A DNA stretch of 64,000 nucleotides from contig NZ_JADEYH010000006.1 of the NCBI RefSeq assembly GCF_017114865.1, forward strand, positions 1 to 64,000. Reading direction: 5' to 3'. Positions within the stretch are counted from its first letter, which is position 1. Every line of letters starts with the position of its first letter. Under the pieces are notes generated by a model that had not been told where the DNA came from, did not search any database, and worked only from the letters and a program-made list of their open reading frames with translations. This document shows, one piece after another, positions 1-8,421 of the stretch. The stretch comes from Streptomyces verrucosisporus. GTDB lineage: Bacteria; Actinomycetota; Actinomycetes; Streptomycetales; Streptomycetaceae. The position numbers and the translations under genes are program-made.

Positions 1-126
1 CTGTGCTTTCACTGGGTCCACCTCGGTGGGTCGGGTTGCGCCGGCGCGGCGGGCGGCCTGAGGTGTCGGTCGCGGCCGCCCGCCGCCGTGGCGCCGGGTG
101 TGCGGTCTCGTGGAGGACCGCCGCGG

Positions 127-609
127 TCAGAAGGGGAGTTCGCCCTCCCTGGGCGCGTGCCGCTCGCCTTCGTCCCGTACGGGCGGGCCGCCGGCCGCCG
201 GTGCGGCGCCGAAGCGGTCGCCCGCGGGGACGCTCATGCGCGGGCCGCCCCCGGTGACCGTCGCGCCGGCGAACCGCAGGGAGGGGCCGACCTCGTCCAC
301 CTCGCACTCCACCACGGTGCGCTTCTCGCCCTGGCGGGTCTCGAACGTCCGCTGGCGCAGCCGCCCCTGGACGATGACGCGCGTACCGCGTGTGAGGGAC
401 TCGGCGACGTGCTCCGCCTCCTGCCTCCAGGCCGAGCAGCGCAGGAACAGCGTCTCGGCGGAGTCCCTCCACTCGTTGCTCCGCCGGTCGAAGGTGCGGG
501 GTGTGGAGGCGACGGTGAAGTGGGTGACCATGTCTCCGGACGGGGTGGTGCGGATGTCGGGGTCGTCGGTCAGGTTGCCGACGACGGTGATGACGGGCTC
601 ACCGGCCAT
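127..609 (-). CDS. ssb: Single-stranded DNA-binding protein (SSB)
   Basis: 160 residues. The N-terminal ~110 residues form an OB fold typical of SSB ([15 protein letters not shown], then FTVAS, then [14 protein letters not shown]). The tail is Gly/Pro/Arg-rich and ends in GELPF, reminiscent of the acidic-Pro-Pro-Phe tip that recruits partner proteins in housekeeping SSBs, but much less acidic. The start is supported by GAGGAG upstream. It is the last gene of a minus-strand group behind an unknown protein and a phage-type ATPase, which suggests an accessory SSB of a recombination/replication module rather than the housekeeping copy, usually found beside rpsF/rpsR. It should bind ssDNA as a tetramer in the cytoplasm. 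The family is certain; the paralogue assignment is inferred. Confidence 0.93.
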   Translation of the reverse strand: MAGEPVITVVGNLTDDPDIRTTPSGDMVTHFTVASTPRTFDRRSNEWRDSAETLFLRCSAWRQEAEHVAESLTRGTRVIVQGRLRQRTFETRQGEKRTVVECEVDEVGPSLRFAGATVTGGGPRMSVPAGDRFGAAPAAGGPPVRDEGERHAPREGELPF

Positions 610-687
610 CGGTGGCTCCTCTCGTGCGAGGTGTGTACGGCGGACGCGGGGCGGGGCGGGTGTGCCCCGGGCGCGCGGCGCCGGCGG

Positions 688-1242
688 TCAGTGCTCCTCG
701 CCGGGGGTCTCCTCCCGGGTCCCGCCACGCCCTTCGCCGCCGTCGAGGGCGAGCAGCCGGGGCAGGTCGATCTCGCCGGTGCGCCAGGCCCGGGCGACCT
801 GCTCCGTTCCGCCCGGAACGGGCCGGAGGCTGAAGGAGCGCGGCTCCGGCGGCGGGGCCGTCTCCAGACCGGGGACCACCTCTCCGGTGTACGGGTCGGT
901 GGCCGGCCCCGGCCAGGCAGTGAGCCGTGCGGTGAACTGCCTGCGCCAGCTGGGACGCACCCTCACGAGCGTCTCCACCTCGTCCGGGTGGTTCTCGACC
1001 ACCCAGGTGGTGAAGGCGTCCTCGTCGGCGACCAGGACCTCCGGTTTGGGGTCGATGAGCGTGATGGTGGCGATGGGCGTGCCGTCCCGCAGGGTCACCC
1101 GTATCGACTTCAGCGCGTACTCCTCGCGGGCCGCGCGCAGTTCGTCGAGGACCTCGCGGCGGGTGGCCTGGTACTGCTCCTCCACCGCGTCGCGCAACAC
1201 CTTGAGTACGGCGACCCTGGTCGCGTGCTCCTTGAGGTTCAT
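688..1242 (-). CDS. Uncharacterised protein of a phage-type recombination operon
   Basis: 184 residues, no motif I recognise. The N-terminal ~45 residues (LKEHATRVAVLKVLRDAVEE onward) look like a charged helical or coiled-coil segment. The middle is a mixed alpha/beta region and the C-terminal ~60 residues are Pro/Gly/Glu-rich. The ATG overlaps the stop of the upstream ATPase gene (ATGA), so translation of the two is probably coupled. The ssb gene follows after 78 bases. Position between a RecA-like ATPase and an SSB suggests a DNA-transaction accessory role, but that is inference from context only. Confidence 0.8.
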   Translation of the reverse strand: MNLKEHATRVAVLKVLRDAVEEQYQATRREVLDELRAAREEYALKSIRVTLRDGTPIATITLIDPKPEVLVADEDAFTTWVVENHPDEVETLVRVRPSWRRQFTARLTAWPGPATDPYTGEVVPGLETAPPPEPRSFSLRPVPGGTEQVARAWRTGEIDLPRLLALDGGEGRGGTREETPGEEH

Positions 1243-2186
1243 GCCGCCACGGCTTTCCGCTCGGTCTCCTTGCGCTCCTTGCGGGGCTCCCCGGTTTTCC
1301 CGGCCTCCTTCCTCGCCTCGGTCCCGCGGCGCACGATGAGGTCGCCCAGTGTGGTGGGCTCCCCCGCCGGGTCCAGGACGGCTGCGGCGAGCAGGTTGTG
1401 CCGGCGGGCCTCCTCGTAGAGGGAGCGGAGTTCCTCGTAGGTGGTGTTCGGCGCGGTGACGGTGGCCAGGTAGTCGGACGCGCTCGGGGTGGGCTTGCCC
1501 GCGTTGAGCCAGTCGAGGACGGAGTCGGCGAACTCCGTGCCCGGTTTGCGGATGACCAGCCCGGACAGCGGCTTCGCCCGGGACTTGGAGATCACCAGGG
1601 TGTTCTCGTGGTCGAGGTCGCCGACGATGTCGAACTCGTACTCGATGCCCTCCCGCTGCTCGGGCTTGAGCCCGACCTTGCGCGGCACCTTGCGCCCACG
1701 GTCGTCGGTCTCCACGACGTACTCGGTCTTGGTGCGCATGGTGACGATGAGGTGGCCGGGGTAGGCGAGCAGGGCGTCGATCATCGCCCGCTCCATGGGG
1801 CGGGTTTCCTTCCAGGCGGCGAAGCTGCTGCCCGTCCCGTAGCGTTTCGCGGCGTTGTCGACCTGTTCGAGCACTCCGCCCGCGCCGGACCAGAAGTGCG
1901 AGAGCGAGTCGACGATCACGGTGTCGTAGCCCTGGTGGGCGGCCACCGCGAGGACGTCGATGAGCCCGGTGGGCTCGAACGAGGTGAGCTGGAGGGTGTC
2001 GAAGGCGAACTCGTCGGCGTACTTGGACGCGCTGCCGTGCTCGGTGTCGATGAGGGCCACCCGCTCGCCGATCGCGGTGCCGGTGATGAGCGCGGTGTAG
2101 GTCTTGCCCGATCCGGTCGGTCCGGTCAGCGCGATGCGGGCCTTGGCCTGTTCCTTGGTGGCGGGGGCGAAGGTGAGGGTGTTCAC
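1239..2186 (-). CDS. Phage-type AAA/RecA-like nucleotide-binding ATPase
   Basis: 315 residues. The Walker A motif GPTGSGKT lies near residues 20-30 and a Walker B-like strand (DTVIVDSLSHFW) near 95-105, the layout of phage nucleotide-binding ATPases (AAA_24 class). These are often found beside ssb and recombination genes in phages and actinobacterial chromosomes. I chose the GTG at 2186 because AGAGGAGAA lies just before it; upstream codons have no ribosome site and read through the promoter. First gene of a three-gene operon (this gene, unknown protein, ssb). A promoter and a LexA-like palindrome lie about 110-170 bases upstream, so DNA-damage control is likely. The exact biochemical role is unknown. 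Confidence 0.85.
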   Translation of the reverse strand: MNTLTFAPATKEQAKARIALTGPTGSGKTYTALITGTAIGERVALIDTEHGSASKYADEFAFDTLQLTSFEPTGLIDVLAVAAHQGYDTVIVDSLSHFWSGAGGVLEQVDNAAKRYGTGSSFAAWKETRPMERAMIDALLAYPGHLIVTMRTKTEYVVETDDRGRKVPRKVGLKPEQREGIEYEFDIVGDLDHENTLVISKSRAKPLSGLVIRKPGTEFADSVLDWLNAGKPTPSASDYLATVTAPNTTYEELRSLYEEARRHNLLAAAVLDPAGEPTTLGDLIVRRGTEARKEAGKTGEPRKERKETERKAVAA

Positions 2187-2294
2187 GCCATTTCTCCTCT
2201 GGCGCATTCGACGGCGGTTCGGGGTGGGCTCGCCGGTTGGCGGGACGCGGTCCCGGTCCGGCGAGACGTGCACCCACGCGGCCGAAGCTTTAGT

Positions 2295-2310
2295 TCGAAT
2301 CCATGTTCGA
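2295..2310. promoter_or_regulatory. LexA/SOS-like box upstream of the ATPase-ssb operon
   Basis: TCGAATCCATGTTCGA differs at one base from the actinobacterial/Gram-positive SOS consensus TCGAAC-N4-GTTCGA. It lies about 17 bases downstream of a predicted -10 element on the minus strand, where a bound repressor would block transcription. The match is seen directly; LexA binding is inferred. Confidence 0.65.
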
Positions 2311-2327
2311 AATCTGTCCTGAGTCAC

Positions 2328-2356
2328 AGATTATGCACATCTTGTCTATAAATCAA
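2328..2356 (-). promoter_or_regulatory. Predicted vegetative promoter of the ATPase-ssb operon
   Basis: On the minus strand TTGATT (2351-2356) is followed after 17 bases by TAATCT (2328-2333), a good sigma70-type pair in an unusually AT-rich island for this genome. The LexA-like box lies just downstream. Confidence 0.5.
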
Positions 2357-2556
2357 CACTTATCGGATGGAGGATCCTCCGGGTTCCGGCGGCCCGGCCA
2401 CCGCCTCACCCCGGGGCGTGGCGCACTCCGGGGCAAGGCCCGCGGGCAGAGCTCCGCGGAACCACTCACTCCCGTTTGACCAGGCCTTTTGTCAGTGGCC
2501 CGCAGTAAAGTGAAGGCAGATCGAGACGGCCGGACGACCACCTCAGGAGGAAGCCG

Positions 2557-2871
2557 ATGGCCTCTGCCGCGCTCGCCGCCAAGCACCCCTCGAAGGTTCC
2601 GACCACACCCGCCGCCACCGCGCTGACGACCCTGCCCACCCTGCCGAAGAAGCCGCTCCCGGCCGGCCGGCCCCGCGAGTGGTACGTCTCGCACAACCGC
2701 CGCCTGAAGGCCATGCGCCTGGCCATAGCCCTGCTCGACACCGGCGTCCACCGCCCGGAGCGGGCCACCGACCGCAGGATCCGCACCACGGCCGAGCGGA
2801 TCGGCGTTCACCCGCCCTCCAGGGCGACCTGCCGCATGGTCCGTTCCCTGATCCGCCACGGCGACGGCTGA
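2557..2871 (+). CDS. Small basic protein of unknown function
   Basis: 104 residues with a well-placed ribosome site (AGGAGGAAG). The N-terminal ~45 residues are Ala/Thr/Pro-rich and probably disordered. The rest is Arg-rich and helical (WYVSHNRRLKAMRLAIALLDTGVH and following), possibly nucleic-acid binding. No catalytic motif, signal peptide or membrane segment. It diverges from the SOS-box operon across a ~370-base gap and is followed by a strong terminator hairpin, so it is probably monocistronic. No function can be assigned. Confidence 0.7.
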   Translation: MASAALAAKHPSKVPTTPAATALTTLPTLPKKPLPAGRPREWYVSHNRRLKAMRLAIALLDTGVHRPERATDRRIRTTAERIGVHPPSRATCRMVRSLIRHGDG

Positions 2872-2910
2872 CCGGGGACAGCAGCGCCGCCCCGGCACAC
2901 CGGCACGGAC

Positions 2911-2956
2911 GGAGGGTCCCGCCGCGCACCTTCGCAGGTGCGCGGCGGGACCCTCC
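2911..2956. terminator. Intrinsic terminator hairpin
   Basis: Perfect 20-base inverted repeat (2911-2930 with 2937-2956) around a 6-base loop, between a plus-strand gene and the convergent snapalysin gene. No U-tract, as usual in Streptomyces. Could serve both strands. Confidence 0.85.
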
Positions 2957-3010
2957 CTGCCGAAGCGGGCACCGGGGCGGCGCGGTGCGGAGCGTTCCCG
3001 CCCGTGCGCG

Positions 3011-3580
3011 TCAGTCCACGGTCAGTACGTTGCGCGGCGCCCCGGCCGGCCAGGCGAACGCCCCGCCGAAGTCGCTTTCGACCTCCGCCTTCTCAGCCGC
3101 GTTCGGATAGGGGTTCGTGCACGCGGTGCCGGCGCTGGAACCGGACATCAGGCTGGAGCAGGGACCGGGCTTGCGGTCCGGCAGCCCCAGGATGTGGCCC
3201 AGCTCGTGGGAGGAGATGCGGACGGTGTTGTAGCCCTGGTCGACGGCCTGCCGGCCGATGTAGACCACGCCGTTGCCCAGCGAATAGGTGTAGGCGCGGG
3301 GCCAGCCGTTGTCGGCGAGGATCCGGATGTTGGCGCGCTGTCCGGCCGCCACCGGCCGTAGTTCGACGGCGTCGACACTCTCGTTCCAGATCGCCGCGCC
3401 CCGGTCGACCGCGGCCCTGAACTCCGCCGCCCCGCTCGCATCGTAGGTGAGGATCCGCGGGGCGAGGGCGCGGTCCTCGGCGGCGGGGACGGCCGGTGCG
3501 GCGGCGGCCTGGCCGCCGGCCAGCGCGAGGGTGGCCGCCAGGGCCGCGGTGAGGCCGCGGACGAGTGTGCGGACGTGCAT
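3011..3580 (-). CDS. snpA: Snapalysin (secreted small neutral metalloprotease, family M7)
   Basis: 189 residues: a Sec signal peptide with Arg-containing n-region and Ala-rich core (~1-28), a short propeptide, then the M7 catalytic domain. The zinc motif SHELGHILGLPD matches HExxHxxGxxD, the snapalysin signature whose Asp is the third ligand. Two C-terminal cysteines (CSSLMSG and ACTNPYP) fit the family disulfide. The start has AAGGAGGAC. Snapalysins are small extracellular milk-hydrolysing proteases with preference for aromatic residues at P1'. In well-known strains a divergent LysR-type activator gene (snpR) sits beside snpA; here the upstream neighbour is a lipoprotein gene instead, so regulation may differ. 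Confidence 0.93.
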   Translation of the reverse strand: MHVRTLVRGLTAALAATLALAGGQAAAAPAVPAAEDRALAPRILTYDASGAAEFRAAVDRGAAIWNESVDAVELRPVAAGQRANIRILADNGWPRAYTYSLGNGVVYIGRQAVDQGYNTVRISSHELGHILGLPDRKPGPCSSLMSGSSAGTACTNPYPNAAEKAEVESDFGGAFAWPAGAPRNVLTVD

Positions 3581-3763
3581 GGTCGTCCTCCTTGTGGGGG
3601 GTTGAGCGTGCTCATGACACACTGCAAGCTCCCTGCCCAGCCGCGGCGCACCCCAATCCGTCAATCCGCGCGGCCCCGGCCGGGCGGCGGGGCCGTCGCC
3701 GGGTGGCGGGGCCGACCGCTGCGGACCGGCACCGCCGCCCGATCACAGCCGGCCGGCGAGGGG

Positions 3764-4648
3764 TCAGTTCGCCCAGACCTCGGCGTCGTCGGCCGGGACG
3801 GTGGTGGCCAGGCCGAGCTCCTTGCGGGCGGCGACCGTGTCACCGGGGTCCAGACCGGTGAAGGCGGGGTCATAGGCGATGTAGAACGCGTCGGCGTCGC
3901 CGGCCTTCGCGGCGTCCTTCCAGTGGCCGGCGGTCTTCTCCAGCCGGGTGCGGAGCTTGCCGGTCTCCGTCCCCTCGATACCGCGCAGGCCGTCGAGGTG
4001 TGCGTCGAGGGCGGTGGCGACGGCGTCGGCCTGTGCCCTGTAGCCGTCGAGGTCCTCCTCTACGGTCTCCGCCTCGGGCTGGTTCGTCCACAGGGCCTCG
4101 TAGACGGCGTTCGCGCCGTTCAGATAGGTCTTCTGGCCCGGCTTCAGCGACTTCGCGCCGACCTTGAGCGAGCCGGTGAACTCACCCGACTCCTTGGTGT
4201 AGGTGCAGCTCACGGCACGGTCGCCGGTGGCCCAGCTCTCCGCGGTGGGGGTGTAGTAGGAGAGACCGACACCCTCGGGCAGCGCCCAGGTGTCCGGGGC
4301 GAACTCGCCCGCCTCGGCGGGACACCGCTCGTCGGCGATCGCCGTGACCGCCTCGTCACCGGGGAACTTCCCCTTCTCCTCGATGTCGAACTCGCCGACG
4401 ACCTGACCCCGGTGCGGCTCCTCGCACGGAACGAGCTCGATGGCGAGCGCCTCGCCCTCGAGCTTCTCGCTGTTGGGGTTGTAGCAGTCTCCGGTGGACA
4501 GCGAGAACACCGACCGCTGGCGGGCCACCTTCGTCGCGCCGTTCTTGGCACTGTCGACGACGTCGGAGCACCCCGCCGCCCCGATCGCGAGCAGGGCGAC
4601 GGCGGCGGATATGCCGCGCGGGAAGCGGGACGGTGCACGGATTGTCAT
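3764..4648 (-). CDS. Lipoprotein with septum-formation-type domain
   Basis: 294 residues. An N-terminal lipoprotein signal with lipobox IGAAGC (Cys ~27) indicates attachment to the outer face of the membrane. Two similar modules follow: FSLSTGDCYNP with PCEEPHRGQVVGEF, and a later part with DERCP and SCTYTKE. This pattern (GDCYN, then C-x2-PH) is seen in actinobacterial septum-formation-like extracellular domains. The C-terminal ~110 residues are helical, rich in Asp/Ala/Lys, and may be coiled coil. AGAGGA precedes the ATG. No operon partner. Role unknown; a cell-envelope function is inferred from location. Confidence 0.8.
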   Translation of the reverse strand: MTIRAPSRFPRGISAAVALLAIGAAGCSDVVDSAKNGATKVARQRSVFSLSTGDCYNPNSEKLEGEALAIELVPCEEPHRGQVVGEFDIEEKGKFPGDEAVTAIADERCPAEAGEFAPDTWALPEGVGLSYYTPTAESWATGDRAVSCTYTKESGEFTGSLKVGAKSLKPGQKTYLNGANAVYEALWTNQPEAETVEEDLDGYRAQADAVATALDAHLDGLRGIEGTETGKLRTRLEKTAGHWKDAAKAGDADAFYIAYDPAFTGLDPGDTVAARKELGLATTVPADDAEVWAN

Positions 4649-4807
4649 GACGCGTACATCCTCTGGGGAAAATTCGTGAATGGTGCGCGCATCTTATGTC
4701 ACCGTCATGACAAGCTCGCACGCGGAGAGCACTCCAGGTCAGTCGGGGCGCCGGGGCCGCCCTCCGTCCCCCGACCGGCCCTCGCGACGGCTCGATAGAC
4801 TCCCGCG

Positions 4808-5032
4808 GTGGACACCGTGAAGTGCACCCAGTGCGGCACGACCGGCCTGGAGCCGGGATTCATCGAGGACTCGGGCGACAACTCCCGCGGATACGCCCGC
4901 TGGATCGCCGGACCGCTGGAGTTCGGCCCGTTCGGTGGCGCCAGGCGCATGGGCCGACCCCGGTGGCAGATCGACGCCTACCGCTGCCCGAAGTGCGGTC
5001 ATCTGGAGCTCTTCGCGCGGCAACCCGTCTGA
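4808..5032 (+). CDS. Small zinc-ribbon protein
   Basis: 74 residues from a GTG start. Two knuckles, CTQCG near residue 6 and CPKCG near residue 62, bracket a conserved-looking middle, giving a four-cysteine zinc ribbon. Such small ribbons are common in Streptomyces as stand-alone proteins of unknown role, perhaps binding nucleic acid or protein. No signal peptide. The ribosome site is weak. It diverges from the lipoprotein gene. Confidence 0.8.
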   Translation: MDTVKCTQCGTTGLEPGFIEDSGDNSRGYARWIAGPLEFGPFGGARRMGRPRWQIDAYRCPKCGHLELFARQPV

Positions 5033-5107
5033 GAGATCACCGCGCCCGGCCTCGGCCCCGGCACGTCAGCAGGGACCCTCCCGCATCCGGCGGCGGTGCC
5101 CGTGTCG

Positions 5108-6520
5108 TCAGTGCGCGCCGGCCCGGCGCACCGCCGCGGTCGCCTTCCGCGCCGCCACCAGCACCGGGTCCCACAGCGGGGAGAACGGCGGCGCGTACCC
5201 CAGGTCCAGAAACGTCATCTGTTCGACCGTCATGGACGCGGACAGGGCGACCGCGGCCACGTCCACGCGTTTGCCCGCGCCCTCGCGCCCGACGATCTGC
5301 ACGCCCAGCAGGCGGCCCGTGCGGTGCTCGGCGAGCATCTTCACATGCATCGGCGCGGCGCCCGGGTAGTAGCCGGCGCGGCTGGTCGACTCGATCGTCA
5401 CGGTCACGAACCGCAGTCCCGCGGCCCTGGCCTGGCTCTCCAGCAGGCCGGTGCGGGCGATCTCCAGGTCGCAGACCTTGCTGACGGCCGTGCCGACGAC
5501 GCCGGGGAAGGTGGCGTGGCCGCCGCCGATGTTGGTGCCGATGACCTGGCCGTGCTTGTTGGCGTGCGTGCCCAGCGGGATGTGGCGGTCGTGGCCGGAG
5601 ACGAGGTCCAGGACCTCGACGCAGTCTCCGCCCGCCCAGACGTTCTCCCTGCCCCGCACCCGCATCGCCAGATCGGTGAGCAGGCCGCCGGACTCCCCCA
5701 GCGGCAGTCCCGCCTCGCGTGCGAGCCCGGTCTCGGGCCGCACGCCCAGCCCGAGGACCACCAGATCGGCCTCGTACTCGGCGTCCTCGGTGGCGACCGC
5801 CCGCACCCGGCCGTCCTCGCCGGTGCGGACGGCGGTGACGGCGGCTTCGGTGACCGTCTCGATGCCCATACCGGCCATCGCCTCGCGCACCAGCCGGCCC
5901 ATGTCCGGGTCCAGGGTGGTCATCGGCTCCTCGGCCCGGTCCAGCACCGTGACCCGGTAACCGCGGCGGACCAGCGCCTCGGCCATCTCCACACCGATGT
6001 AACCGGCGCCGACCACCACCGCGCGCCGCCGGGTGTGTGCCGACTCGGTCTCCTCCAGTGCCTCCAGCAGGGATCCGCCGTCGTCCATAGTCTGCACGCC
6101 GTGCACGCCCTGCGCGTCGATGCCCGGCAGGCCGGGGCGCAGGGGACGGGCACCGGTGGCGATGACCAGGTGGTCGTAGCCCAGCCACTTCCCGGGACCG
6201 CCGCCATCGCCGCCGTCACCGCCGCCGCGGACGCGGACTCGGCAGCCGTCCGGATCGAGTTCGGTGACCTCGGTGTGCAGCCGCAGGTCGATGCCCCGCT
6301 CGCGGTGCTCCTCGGGGGTCCGTGCGATCAGGTCGTCGGCGGCCGTGACATCGCCGCCGACCCAGTAGGGGATGCCACAGGCGGAGTAGGAGGTGTGACC
6401 GCCACGTTCGAGAGCGATGATCTCCAGTTCCCCGGGCCGCTTCAGTCTGCGTGCCTGCGAGGCGGCGGACATGCCCGCCGCATTGCCTCCGATGACCACC
6501 ATGCGCTGTGCGGTCGCCAT
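5108..6520 (-). CDS. CoA-disulfide reductase / NADH oxidase-like flavoprotein
   Basis: 470 residues. FAD Rossmann motif VIGGNAAGMSAA at the N-terminus; redox cysteine in SYSACGIPYWVGG (~Cys48), the single-Cys active site of class III pyridine nucleotide disulfide reductases; NAD(P)H-binding motif VVGAGYIGVEMAE near 170-180; second FAD motif VWAGGDCVE; C-terminal dimerisation domain. Family members reduce CoA disulfide, polysulfide or oxygen with NAD(P)H. A Gly/Asp-rich insert around residues 100-112 is unusual. AAGGGAG precedes the ATG. A tetR gene on the same strand ends 104 bases upstream. The exact substrate cannot be told. Confidence 0.88.
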   Translation of the reverse strand: MATAQRMVVIGGNAAGMSAASQARRLKRPGELEIIALERGGHTSYSACGIPYWVGGDVTAADDLIARTPEEHRERGIDLRLHTEVTELDPDGCRVRVRGGGDGGDGGGPGKWLGYDHLVIATGARPLRPGLPGIDAQGVHGVQTMDDGGSLLEALEETESAHTRRRAVVVGAGYIGVEMAEALVRRGYRVTVLDRAEEPMTTLDPDMGRLVREAMAGMGIETVTEAAVTAVRTGEDGRVRAVATEDAEYEADLVVLGLGVRPETGLAREAGLPLGESGGLLTDLAMRVRGRENVWAGGDCVEVLDLVSGHDRHIPLGTHANKHGQVIGTNIGGGHATFPGVVGTAVSKVCDLEIARTGLLESQARAAGLRFVTVTIESTSRAGYYPGAAPMHVKMLAEHRTGRLLGVQIVGREGAGKRVDVAAVALSASMTVEQMTFLDLGYAPPFSPLWDPVLVAARKATAAVRRAGAH

Positions 6521-6624
6521 GGTGTGCGCTCCCTTCGCCGTACCGGGCACGCGTCGGCCCCGGCCTCCGTATGCCCACGCTACGCTCCGCCACCACAGCC
6601 GCCCGGCTCCTCGCGGCGCGGACG

Positions 6625-7221
6625 TCAGTCCCGCGGGGCCACGCCGGAGTCCAGGAGGGGGCCGAGTTCCCGCAGCACCGTCTCCAGGGCGCGTACGTCG
6701 CGCTCGGCCCTGGCGATCACGATCGCCCCCTCCAGCGCACTGATCATCAGGGTCGCCAGCGAGGCGGCCCGGCCGGCCGGCACTCCCATCTGTGTCAGCG
6801 CCCGCGCCACCGGCCGGTTCCATGCGGCGAACGCGGCGGCGGCGGCCTGCCCGGTGGACTCGGCGGAGCCGGCGCGGTCCACCGTCGCTGCGACGACGGG
6901 GCAGCCCGCCGCGAACCCGGCCGACCGGTACTCGTCGGTCCACTGGCGCACCATCGCCTCGAACAGGCGGCTCGGTGACGGCTCGGGCATCTCGGCCAGG
7001 AACCGGTCCACGCGCTTGGCCGCGTAGCGGCCGGCCCACTCCACGGCCTCGTTGACGAGCTGCTCCTTGCCGCCCGGGAAGTAGTGCCGCAGCGACCCTC
7101 TCGGGGCCTGCGCGTGCTCGACGACATCGCGCAGACCGGTCGCGGCGACTCCGTCGCGCCGGATGAGCTGGGCCGCGCTGAAGACCATCCGCTCGCGTGG
7201 TCCCCGCCGGGAAACCGTCAC
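6625..7221 (-). CDS. TetR-family regulator (LmrA/YxaF-like)
   Basis: 198 residues from a GTG preceded by GGAGG. N-terminal helix-turn-helix (MVFSAAQLIRRDGVAATGLRDVVEHAQAPRGSLRHYFPGGKEQL) and a ligand domain containing AAGCPVVAATVD, typical of the LmrA/YxaF subgroup. It is divergent from a dehydrogenase gene, and the shared upstream region holds two perfect TATGAC-N4-GTCATA palindromes, so it most likely represses itself and the dehydrogenase. The ligand is unknown. The CoA-disulfide-reductase-like gene downstream on the same strand may also be under its control. Confidence 0.9.
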   Translation of the reverse strand: MTVSRRGPRERMVFSAAQLIRRDGVAATGLRDVVEHAQAPRGSLRHYFPGGKEQLVNEAVEWAGRYAAKRVDRFLAEMPEPSPSRLFEAMVRQWTDEYRSAGFAAGCPVVAATVDRAGSAESTGQAAAAAFAAWNRPVARALTQMGVPAGRAASLATLMISALEGAIVIARAERDVRALETVLRELGPLLDSGVAPRD

Positions 7222-7359
7222 CGCCGACCTCCGTTCCCCTGGCGAACGGGGCGAGCGGCACCCGCCCCGCCGGTCCGGCCAGCCTATCGGTGCCGCACCG
7301 GCCGCACCGGTGTGGGAGAGGCTCCGTGCGCTCCACCCCGAACGGCCCGCACCCGGTGC

Positions 7360-7402
7360 TATGACACACGTCATAACGACCGCTACTATGACGGCTGTCA
7401 TA
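7360..7402. promoter_or_regulatory. Twin TetR operators, TATGAC-N4-GTCATA
   Basis: Two perfect 16-base palindromes, TATGACACACGTCATA (7360-7375) and TATGACGGCTGTCATA (7387-7402), with centres 27 bases apart. They lie between the divergent tetR and dehydrogenase genes. Identical arms with different central four bases are a strong operator signature; assignment to the adjacent TetR is inferred. Confidence 0.8.
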
Positions 7403-7466
7403 GAGGGTGGAGCAGGCGGGCATGCGGGCGAGGGCCACGGCCTCTCGGCCGGAAGGGCGGCACAGC

Positions 7467-8357
7467 GTGGACGTGGGTTTCATCGGTCTCGGTGTCATGG
7501 GACAGCCCATGGCACTGAATCTGGCCCGCGCCGGCACGGCGCCGGTCGTCTGGAACCGCACCACCGCCAGGAGCGAGCCGCTGCGCGCGGCCGGGGCCGA
7601 GGTGGCGGCGAGCCCCTCCGGGGTCTTCGAGCGGGCCGGCACCGTCTTCCTGATGCTGGCCGACGAGGCGGCGACGGACGCCGTACTGGGCCGCGGCACA
7701 CCGGACTTCGCCCCGCGCGTCGCCGAGCGCACGGTCGTGCACATGGGAACGACCTCGCCCCACTACTCGCGCGGGCTGGAGGCCGATGTCCGCGCGGCCG
7801 GCGGCGGTTACGTCGAGGCCCCCGTCTCCGGTTCCCGAGTGCCCGCCGAGGCGGGACAGCTGGTGGCGATGGTCGCCGGGGAACCGGCGGTCGTGGAGCC
7901 GGTGCGCCCGCTGCTGCGGCCGATGTGCCGGGAGGTGTTCGTGTGTGGGCCCGCTCCGAACGCGCTGCTGACGAAGCTCTCGGTGAACCTGTTCCTGATC
8001 ACCCTGGTCACCGGTCTCACCGAGGCGTTCCACTTCGCCGACCGCCATGGTCTGGACCGGCGGCTGTTCCTGGACGTGCTCGACGCCGGCCCGATGGCCA
8101 GCGGCGTCTCCCGTATGAAGGCGCCCAAACTGCTGGCGCGCGACTTCGGCGTCCAGGCCGCCGCCCTGGACGTGCTGAAGAACAACCGGCTGATCCACGA
8201 GGCGGCCCGGGAGGCCGGCCTGGCCTCTCCTTTGCTGGACGTCTGCCACGCTCTCTTCGGCGAGACGGTCGCGCTGGGGCACGGCGACCGCGACATGGTG
8301 GCCGTTCTGCACGCTCTCGAGGCCAGGACCGACCACGGTCGGCGACCCGCTCCCTGA
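7467..8357 (+). CDS. 3-hydroxyisobutyrate dehydrogenase-family NAD(P) oxidoreductase
   Basis: 296 residues starting at a GTG with GGAAGGGCGG upstream. Rossmann motif [21 protein letters not shown] at the N-terminus, substrate motif [23 protein letters not shown] (the beta-hydroxyacid dehydrogenase signature), and the catalytic lysine region [12 protein letters not shown]. The C-terminal all-helical dimer domain ends near [23 protein letters not shown]. Family members oxidise 3-hydroxy acids or reduce the semialdehyde; imine reductases share the fold, so the substrate is open. It is controlled with the divergent tetR through the two palindromes just upstream. Confidence 0.88.
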   Translation: MDVGFIGLGVMGQPMALNLARAGTAPVVWNRTTARSEPLRAAGAEVAASPSGVFERAGTVFLMLADEAATDAVLGRGTPDFAPRVAERTVVHMGTTSPHYSRGLEADVRAAGGGYVEAPVSGSRVPAEAGQLVAMVAGEPAVVEPVRPLLRPMCREVFVCGPAPNALLTKLSVNLFLITLVTGLTEAFHFADRHGLDRRLFLDVLDAGPMASGVSRMKAPKLLARDFGVQAAALDVLKNNRLIHEAAREAGLASPLLDVCHALFGETVALGHGDRDMVAVLHALEARTDHGRRPAP

Positions 8358-8421
8358 CGCTTCCCGCGCGAGGCCGCCACCCTCGCAAGACCCCCTCGCG
8401 AGCCCCCGCGCGGGGCCGCCA

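Noticed and set aside
2476..2511. TTGACC with downstream TAAAGT as promoter for the small gene at 2557
   Set aside because: Spacer of about 24 bases is too long for a sigma70-type promoter.
5108..7744. Extension of the CoA-disulfide-reductase-like frame through tetR
   Set aside because: The FAD motif starts right after ATG 6520, which has a good ribosome site; the upstream part is a shadow of tetR.
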